Part shown: positions 56,301-64,000 of the stretch, piece after piece
How positions within the stretch are numbered: the first letter of the stretch is position 1
Layout of the letters: each line of letters begins with the position of its first letter
Source of the DNA: Macrostomum hystrix
Taxonomy: Eukaryota > Platyhelminthes > Macrostomidae
Assembly: GCA_950097015.1 (NCBI GenBank)
Contig: CATNEN010000001.1
Span: 8,737,001 to 8,801,000 of the forward strand
Length of the DNA: 64,000 nucleotides
Direction: 5' to 3'
The notes under the pieces: model-generated
Databases searched by the model: none
Told to the model about the DNA's origin: nothing
Seen by the model: the letters and a program-made list of their open reading frames with translations, nothing else
Position numbers and translations under genes: made by a program

Positions 56301-59300
56301 ATCCAAAGATTTTAGTCTGTAACTCAACCAGATCCAAAGATTTTAGTCTGTAACCCAACCAGATCCAAAGATTTTAGTCTGTAACTCAACCAGATCCCAA
56401 GATTTTAGTCTGCAACTCAACCAGATCCCAAGATTTTAGTCTGTAACTCAACCAGATCCCATGATTTTAGTCTGTAACTCATCCAGATCCAAAGATTTTA
56501 GTCTGTAATCCAACCAGATCCAAAGATTTTAGTCTGTAACGCAACCAGATCCCAAGATTTTAGTCTGTAACTCAACCAGATCCCAAGATTTTAGTCTGTA
56601 ACTCAACCAGATCCAAAGATTTTAGTCTGTAACCCAACCAGATCCAAAGATTTTAGTCTGTAACCCAACCAGATCCAAAGATTTTAGTCTGTAATCCAAC
56701 CAGATCCCAAAGATTTTAGTCTGTAATCCAACCAGATCCAAAGATTTTAGTCTGTAATCCAACCAGATCCAAAGATTTTAGTCTGTAATCCAACCAGATC
56801 CAAAGATTTTAGTCTGTAACCCAACCAGATCCAAAGATTTTAGTCTGTAACCCAACCAGATCCAAAGATTTTAGTCTGTAACCCAACCAGATCCCAAATA
56901 TTTTAGTCTGTAACCCAACCAGATCCAAAGATTTTAGTCTGTAATCCAACCAGATCCAAAGATTTTAGTCTGTAACCCAACCAGATCCAAAGATTTTATT
57001 CTGTAACCCAACCAGATCCAAAGATTTTAGTCTGTAACCCAACCAGATCCCAAATATTTTAGTCTGTAACCCAACCAGATCCAAAGATTTTAGTCTGTAA
57101 TCCAACCAGATCCAAAGATTTTAGTCTGTAACTCAACCAGATCCCAAGATTTTAGTCTGCAACTCAACCAGATCCCAAGATTTTAGTCTGTAACTCAACC
57201 AGATCCAAAGATTTTAGTCTGTAACCCAACCAGATCCAAAGATTTTAGTCTGTAACTCAACCAGATCCCAAGATTTTAGTCTGCAACTCAACCAGATCCC
57301 AAGATTTTAGTCTGTAACTCAACCAGATCCCATGATTTTAGTCTGTAACTCATCCAGATCCAAAGATTTTAGTCTGTAATCCAACCAGATCCAAAGATTT
57401 TAGTCTGTAACGCAACCAGATCCCAAGATTTTAGTCTGTAACTCAACCAGATCCCAAGATTTTAGTCTGTAACTCAACCAGATCCAAAGATTTTAGTCTG
57501 TAACCCAACCAGATCCAAAGATTTTAGTCTGTAACCCAACCAGATCCAAAGATTTTAGTCTGTAATCCAACCAGATCCCAAAGATTTTAGTCTGTAATCC
57601 AACCAGATCCAAAGATTTTAGTCTGTAATCCAACCAGATCCAAAGATTTTAGTCTGTAATCCAACCAGATCCAAAGATTTTAGTCTGTAACCCAACCAGA
57701 TCCAAAGATTTTAGTCTGTAACCCAACCAGATCCAAAGATTTTAGTCTGTAACCCAACCAGATCCCAAATATTTTAGTCTGTAACCCAACCAGATCCAAA
57801 GATTTTAGTCTGTAATCCAACCAGATCCAAAGATTTTAGTCTGTAACCCAACCAGATCCAAAGATTTTAGTCTGTAACCCAACCAGATCCAAAGATTTTA
57901 GTCTGTAACCCAACCAGATCCCAAATATTTTAGTCTGTAACCCAACCAGATCCAAAGATTTTAGTCTGTAACCCAACCAGATCCCAAGATTTTAGTCTGT
58001 AACCCAACCAGATCCCAAGATTTTAGTCTGTAATCCAACCAGATTCCAAGATTTTAGTCTGTAATCCAACCAGATTCCAAGATTTTAGTCTGTAATCCAA
58101 CCAGATTCCAAGATTTTAGTCTGTAATCCAACCAGATCCAAAGATTTTAGTCTGTAATCCAACCAGATCCAAAGATTTTAGTCTGTAACCCAACCAGATT
58201 CCAAGATTTTAGTCTGTAATCCAACCAGATTCCAAGATTTTAGTCTGTAATCCAACCAGATTCCAAGATTTTAGTCTGTAATCCAACCAGATCCAAAGAT
58301 TTTAGTCTGTAATCCAACCAGATCCAAAGATTTTATTCTGTACGTTGTTAGTCTGTCAATTAGTTAACATATACTGGAGCTACATGCATTTATCCACTCT
58401 TGCGCACTCACAATCTAGCTATACTCAACCATTTGAGTCCAGACTCAATATAGTCTCTCTAGCCCCAGTTCTAGCTGTATTGTCTGCTTTATTGTGCTCA
58501 AAAGCGAAGCACGTTCTCTATTTATCTATTTAGGCCATTTTGTAAGCCTCAACGTGTCTATCTGTACGCTTCATTATAACTAAAGTTGCAGTTAAATTCT
58601 TGCAGCTAAATTTAGCCTAAAATTAAGATCTTCAGACAACAATAGTTATACTATATAGCTTGTAGAGTTATAGCCGTAGCCAACATATAGCCTATGTATT
58701 TGATGGCAATGTTTATACAGGAATGTAACGCTGAAAAGTCATCACTTTACAATGGCTATAGCTATGACTTAGCTGTTTGACTGTCCATACACACACAAAA
58801 CACAAGCACACAAAAGAATTGGATATAGCTATACAACATTATGTATATTTCAAACGAAAATCGACCCCAGAAAAATTGCTGCACATGCGCAAAGCAACAA
58901 GAATTGACCGTTGTAGGCCTTGACGGTTTGTTAATCTAAAACTGTTGGAGTTTTGTAGTAATTAGCTTGCAGTGACAAAAATATCCCGATCCCAGATCCC
59001 GATCCCAGATCCCGATCCCAGATCCCGATCCCAGATCCCGATCCCAGATCCCGATCCCAGATCCCGATCCCAGATCCCGATCCCAGATCCCGATCCCAGA
59101 TCCCGATCCCAGATCCCGATCCCAGATCCCGATCCCAGATCCCGATCCCAGATCCCGATCCCAGATCCCGATCCCAGATCCCGATCCCAGATCCCGATCC
59201 CAGATCCCGATCCCAGATCCCGATCCCAGATCCCGATCCCAGATCCCGATCCCAGATCCCGATCCCAGATGCCGATCCCAGATCCCAGATCCCGATCCCA

Positions 59301-60080
59301 GATCCCGATCCCAGATCCCGATCCCAGATCCCGATCCCAGATCCCGATCCCAGATCCCGATCCCAGATCCCGATCCCAGATCCCGATCCCAGATCCCGAT
59401 CCCAGATCCCGATCCCAGATCCCGATCCCAGATCCCGATCCCAGATCCCGATCCCAGATCCCGATCCCAGATCCTAATATCACAGATCCCAATATCACAG
59501 ATCCCAATATCACAGATCCCAATATCACTGATCCCAATATCCCAGTTCCCAATATCACAGATCCCAATATCACAGATCCCAATATCACAGATCCCAATAT
59601 CACAGATCCCAATATCACAGATCCCAATATCACAGATCTTAATAACACAGATTCCAATATCACAGATCCCAATATCACAGATCCCAATATCCCAGTTCCC
59701 AATATCACAGATCCCAATATCCCATATCCCAATATCCCAGATCCCAATATCACAGATCCCAATTGTCACAGATCCCAATTGTCACAGATCCCAATTGTCA
59801 CAGATCCCAATTGTCACAGATCCCAATTGTCACAGATCCCAATTGTCACAGATCCCAATTGTCACAGATCCCAATGTCACAGATCCCAATATCACAGATC
59901 CCAATTGTCACAAATCCCAATGTCACAGTGATATATTATCAAGTCACTAACTAACTACATCCATCCATTTTCAGCTTGTGGCGGCACTTTACAAGCCAAT
60001 TCACGCGGCAGTCAATAAACTATCTGAACCTGAGCCAATGTACATCAATGAGCACATGTTTGCCGTATTCCTTTGGCTAG
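53340..60080 (+). CDS. HTR7-like: Serotonin-type (5-HT7-like) amine GPCR, 3' exon outside window
   Basis: Exon 53340-54320 (327 codons, ATG in AAGATGT context) and exon 59975-60080 join in phase 0. A class A receptor is seen: GNVLVV in TM1, SLACSDLLVG in TM2, C127 and D134 (amine-binding Asp) before DRY at 151-153, WLLSACISIPPLF in TM4 (5-HT7 WLLSASITLPPLF), AFYLP in TM5, a long third loop with poly-Ala and Lys, and CFTLCWLPFFIM in TM6. The second exon gives extracellular loop 3 and the start of TM7 (MFAVFLWLG), ending in phase 1 just before the expected YANSLINP. VKKLQNPSN after TM1 resembles 5-HT7 VKKLRQPSN. No TM7 completion was found before 64000. A G-protein-coupled amine receptor is firm; serotonin as ligand is inferred, since TM5 lacks the usual Ser/Thr. 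Confidence 0.9.
54464..55163. repeat. 16-bp minisatellite CTCATCTCTCCCGTGT (second locus)
   Basis: 54655-55163 is about 32 essentially perfect copies; 54464-54654 holds degenerate copies (CTAGTCTCTCCCGTGT). The unit is identical to that at 24997 in slo2 and to the complement of that at 10684. In the GPCR intron 54321-59974. Three overlapping open frames of 169-174 codons are repeat translations. Confidence 0.98.
55619..58339. repeat. 31-bp minisatellite, 2.7 kb
   Basis: About 88 copies of a 31-bp unit beginning CAGATCCAAAGATTTTAGTC and continuing TGTAACCCAAC, in the GPCR intron. Rare variants recur as a set: CCCATGATT at about 56458 and 57329, and CCCAAAGATT at 56706 and 57577, both 871 bp apart, so about 28 units were copied as a block. 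Confidence 0.98.
58340..58982. other. Unique intron sequence
   Basis: GPCR intron between two arrays. Contains no recognisable exon; a 62-codon open stretch at 58345-58533 has no domain. Confidence 0.5.
58983..59928. repeat. Composite 13/15/16-bp minisatellite around CAGATCCC
   Basis: Three successive zones share the CAGATCCC core: 13-bp AGATCCCGATCCC (58983-59474, about 38 copies), 15-bp CAGATCCCAATATCA (59475-59760, about 19 copies) and 16-bp CAGATCCCAATTGTCA (59760-59928, about 10 copies). The array ends 46 bp before the GPCR exon at 59975. Long open frames occur on both strands and are repeat translations. Confidence 0.97.
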
Positions 60081-61315
60081 GTAAGAATTTTTTATAGTAC
60101 TGAATCTAGGAATTAGTTAAAGTTTACGCTTTTTTTGAGATTTCAAGGTTCAGTGATAATATATTTACTGATCCCATATGAGGAGATTTTAGGGTGTATA
60201 TTTTACACAGTTTCAAAGTTTTATCACATTTTGGGGATATTGTCTTGTGTAATCGCTAATGAGGATATTTTGGGATATTTTACACAAATTCAAAGTTTAT
60301 TTCATATTTGGATAATGGATTCACAGATCCAATAAAAAAAAATGGTGATATTTTTTAATAATTTTCGTTGAAAGATTCTAAATCGATAACATTTTGTAAA
60401 AATTGTCAGATCCTCAATATACGCCAGTAAAAGTGTAAGTTCCGGACTAACAGCCTACCCAGATCCCAAAGCTAATAAGTTTAAACTCAATCCCAAAACT
60501 AAGATAGCATACATGGGACTAATTTGTTGACTTCGTTTTTTAAATAGAAATTTCTAGTTTCTGCTACTGGGGTAAACACAGCGACATCACTTAGCTACTG
60601 TGTGCAAATTGAACACCTAGGTAGGTAGGCAGGTCACGAGAGTATGACAATATTATAGCTAGATAATTATCCACATAAAACACGGGTGAGCACGTTTTTG
60701 TCCACGCATTTTTTTACTAATCGTCAACGAGTTAGCTACCTGGGAAAAACTCTGTCTTCTGTAAACGTGATTAAAAGCAGAATCTGAAGCCACACAAGCA
60801 AATATTAAGGGTTGTGGATTCGTGTGTTTGCCATTCTGTTGCCATACACATTTTAGTTAGATTTATGCATTTTTTTGTTTCTGGGAAGCTAGTATTTTTT
60901 GTTAAACAACTGTCAACAAATTGCGTTCAAACAAATCCAGTATTTCCTGAGCTAGATAAAGTAATAAATTCTTATTTTAAAAAAGCTACTACAAGCAAGG
61001 CCAATGACTGGACTCTTTCGAGTGACTGAATCGTTTTTTAATCGTCTGTTCTGTTTACATATATGGCTAGCTAGATAGCTATAGAAAATTAAGGAATTAA
61101 GTGTACGTTGTTCCAAAAGCATGAGCCGGGACAGGATAAAGGTACACACAATGCTCCGAGTGTGCAGCTGGATGAATAGTTTACTAGCTTTACTTTTTGT
61201 AAGAAAATTGTGCGCGTTATAATTTTGTGTCAGATTCTTGAACTTGAATTTGATGAAGCGTAGAAACTGAATGATGGTGTGCAGGGGAATAAATGTGAGA
61301 TTTTTGGGATGAGGT
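60081..61315. other. Intron sequence after the GPCR TM7 exon
   Basis: Begins with donor G|GTAAGAA. AT-rich, with no match to the missing GYxNSxxNP exon, no RNA gene and no regular repeat. Confidence 0.55.
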
Positions 61316-63188
61316 CGAGTGGAAATGGGGAGAAGTAGAGTGGAAATGGGAAGAAGTAGAGTGGAGATAGGGAGAAGTAGAGTGCAAATGAGGAGAAGTA
61401 GAGTGGAGATAGGGAGAAGTAGTGTGGAGATGGGGAGAAGTAGACCGGAAATGGGGAGAAGTAGAGCGGAAATGGGGAGAAGTAGAGCGGAAATGGGGAG
61501 AAGTAGAGTGGAAATGGGGAGACGTAGAGTGGAAATGGGGAGACGTAGAGTGGAAATGGGGAGACGTAGAGTGGAAATGGGGAGACGTAGAGTGGAAATG
61601 GGGAGACGTAGAGTGGAAATGGGGAGAAGTAGAGTGGAGATGGAGGAAGTAGAGTGGAGATGGGGAGAAGTAGAGTGGAAATGGAAAGAAGTAGAGTGGA
61701 GATAAGAAGAAGTAGAGTGGAGATAAGAAGAATTAGAGTGGAGATAAGAATAATTAGAGTGGAGATAAGAAGAATTAGAGTGGAGATGATGAGAAGTAGA
61801 GTGGAGATAAGAAGAAGTAGAGTGGAGATAAGAAGAATTAGAGTGAAGATAAGAAGAATTAGAGTGGAGATAAGTAGAAGTAGAGTGGAGATAAGGAGAA
61901 GTAGAGTGGAGATAAGGAGAAGTAGAGTGGAGATAAGGAGAAGTAGAGTGGAGATAAGGAGAAGTAGAGTGGCGATAAGTAGAAGTAGAGTGGAGATAAG
62001 AAGAATTAGAGTGGAGATAAGGAGAAGTAGAGTGGAGATAAGGAGAAGTAGAGTGCAGATAAGAAGAATTAGAGTGGAGATAAGGAGAATTAGAGTGGAG
62101 ATAAGGAGAATTAGAGTGGCGATAAGGAGAATTAGAGTGGAGATAAGGAGAATTAGAGTGGAGATAAGGAGAAGTAGAGTGGAGATAAGAAGAATTAGAG
62201 TGGAGATAAGAAGAATTAGAGTGGAGATAAGGAGAATTAGAGTGGAGATAAGGAGAAGTAGAGTGGAGATAAGAAGAATTAGAGTGGAGATAAGAAGAAT
62301 TAGAGTGGAGATAAGGAGAATTAGAGTGGAGATAAGGAGAATTAGAGTGGAGATAAGGAGAAGTAGAGTGGAGATAAGAAGAATTAGAGTGGAGATAAGA
62401 AGAATTAGAGTGGAGATAAGGAGAAGTAGAGTGGAGATAAGAAGAAGTAGAGTGGAGATAAGAAGAATTAGAGTGGAGATAAGAAGAATTAGAGTGGAGA
62501 TAAGAAGAATTAGAGTGGAGATAAGGAGAAGTAGAGTGGAGATAAGAAGAAGTAGAGTGGAGATAAGAAGAATTAGAGTGGAGATAAGAAGAATTAGAGT
62601 GGAGATAAGAAGAATTAGAGTGGAGATAAGGAGAAGTAGAGTGGAGATAAGAAGAAGTAGAGTGGAGATAAGAAGAATTAGAGTGGAGATAAGGAGAAGT
62701 AGAGTGGAGATAAGAAGAAGTAGAGTGGAGATAAGAAGAATTAGAGTGGAGATAAGAAGAATTAGAGTGGAGATAAGAAGAATTAGAGTGGAGATAAGGA
62801 GAAGTAGAGTGGAGATAAGAAGAAGTAGAGTGGAGATAAGAAGAATTAGAGTGGAGATAAGAAGAATTAGAGTGGAGATAAGAAGAATTAGAGTGGAGAT
62901 AAGGAGAAGTAGAGTGGAGATAAGAAGAAGTAGAGTGGAGATAAGAAGAATTAGAGTGGAGATAAGAAGAATTAGAGTGGAGATAAGAAGAATTAGAGTG
63001 GAGATAAGGAGAATTAGAGTGGAGATGATGAGAAGTAGAGTGGAGATAATGAGAATTAGAGTGGAGATGATGAGAAGTAGAGTGGAGATAAGAAGAATTA
63101 GAGTGGAGATAAGAAGAAGTAGAGTGGAGATAAGAAGAATTAGAGTGGAGATGGCGAGAGTCAAAGTTCGTAGAGTGGAGATGGGGAA
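61316..63188. repeat. 21-bp minisatellite, 1.9 kb
   Basis: About 89 copies. Left part is GGAAATGGGGAGAAGTAGAGT-like; from about 61690 the unit is GAGATAAGAAGAATTAGAGT plus G. A five-unit block of 105 bp (one AAGGAG, one AAGAAGAAGT, three AAGAAGAATT) repeats through 62400-62990. The 21-bp period keeps frames open on both strands (513 codons plus, 644 minus). Probably in the last GPCR intron. Confidence 0.97.
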
Positions 63189-63726
63189 TTTATGATTTCA
63201 TAATTTATTTTAAATTCGTAAATAAATCTTCATTAAACAAAGGTTTGGCTGTTGTAGATTACAAGGAAAAAGAACCGACTAGTTAAATTACTATTATTGA
63301 CAATAATCATACGAATACACTGGCAGAATAACGCTGGCAGACATTAGCACTAATATAGTTGACCAAAGGGCATATATTCTCATTGTACTGAATGAATTCA
63401 ATTTTATCGATTAGGTTTCAGCCTAGGCCCCTATCCATTGATGATATAATAGCTTTCTTCTGTACTGAAGCACGGCCTAAGTAAATGATATATTTTCCAG
63501 TTCATATCTTCGATTAAATTCGGAGAGACTACAAAAAGGAAAATTGAATTAATTTCCTATTTTCTAGCGCCCTGTTATTCGCATTATAAATCCTAAACTG
63601 CTCACTCGTTTTCATTTAATACAGTCTATTTAGCGTGTTTGAATAGCATGTTAGATAGTTGAGTTACCTTTTTATTATATTAGAGAAACTCATCATTCAG
63701 AACTGTAAAAAAATTATTAAGTCGAC
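63189..63726. other. Unique AT-rich sequence
   Basis: No exon, RNA gene or repeat recognised. Confidence 0.5.
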
Positions 63727-64000
63727 ATCTGTTAGACAAATTCGATATCTGTTAGACAGAACATGTTGCTGTTAGACAAAGTCGGTGGTTGTTAGACAAA
63801 GTCGGTAGTTGTTAGACAAAGTCGGTAGTTGTTAGACAAAGCGGTGGTTGTTAGACAAAGTCGGTGGTTATTAGACAAAGTCGGTGGTTGTTAGACAAAG
63901 TCGGTGGTTGTTAGACAGAGTCGGTGGTTGTTAGACAAAGTCGGTAGTTGTTAGACAAAGCGGTGGTTGTTAGACAAAGTCGGTGGTTGTTTGACAAAGT
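63727..64000. repeat. 20-bp minisatellite TGTTAGACAAAGTCGGTGGT, cut by right edge
   Basis: About 13 copies visible, with a one-base-deleted variant (AAGCGG) and a GTAG/GTGG variant. Shares TGTTAGACA and the 20-bp period with the arrays at 8146 and 32990. Confidence 0.95.

Noticed and set aside
58936-59931. Frames of 266-319 codons rich in DPDPRSRSQIPI or GIWDRDLGSGS
   Set aside because: They are open on both strands within a 13-bp array; repeat translation.

Overview
The window is nuclear DNA of an animal. Genes are split by GT-AG introns, and the encoded proteins (a Slo2 sodium/chloride-type potassium channel, a ZIP metal transporter, a TRPM-like channel, an amine GPCR) are animal membrane proteins. 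A lophotrochozoan, perhaps a flatworm, would fit, but the sequence does not settle the species. There are no bacterial operons, rRNA genes or CRISPR arrays.

Layout. 1-1966: 23-bp minisatellite cut by the left edge. 2285-3060: tRNA-derived SINE copies in inverted orientation. 3361-4340: 31-bp minisatellite. 4761-26604 (+): most of a slo2/KCNT potassium-channel gene in 19 supported exons; the N-terminus lies at or left of the window edge. 26605-28470: AT-rich gap between convergent genes. 28471-35065 (-): a ZIP8/ZIP14-like transporter in six exons, with a fold-back repeat and SINE copies in its introns. 36184-39750 (-): one uninterrupted reading frame joining ankyrin repeats to a TRPM-like pore. 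40189-47135: three minisatellite arrays (20, 27 and 17/12 bp). 47727-52376: a complete hAT transposon with an intact transposase, 12-bp inverted ends and a perfect 8-bp target duplication. 53340-60080 (+): a serotonin-type (5-HT7-like) GPCR whose last exon lies to the right. 61316-64000: 21-bp and 20-bp arrays, the last cut by the right edge.

The dominant feature is tandem repetition. By hand count, roughly 44% of the window is minisatellite, in about 25 arrays. Every slo2 intron longer than about 300 bp contains its own array and no intron shorter than 200 bp does, so intron length here is set largely by repeat expansion. Unit lengths recur at 16, 20 and 31 bp. One identical 16-bp unit appears in three introns of two genes and in both orientations. 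Several arrays contain large internal duplications (about 256, 500, 871 and 999 bp). Long open frames inside arrays with units divisible by three (27 and 21 bp), and overlapping ones in the 13-, 16- and 20-bp arrays, are best read as by-products of the repeats.

The genes do not form a pathway: four are membrane transport or signalling proteins and the fifth is a transposase. Exon boundaries were worked out by hand from splice consensus, reading phase and remembered family sequences. All phases in slo2, the ZIP gene and the GPCR join without a break.
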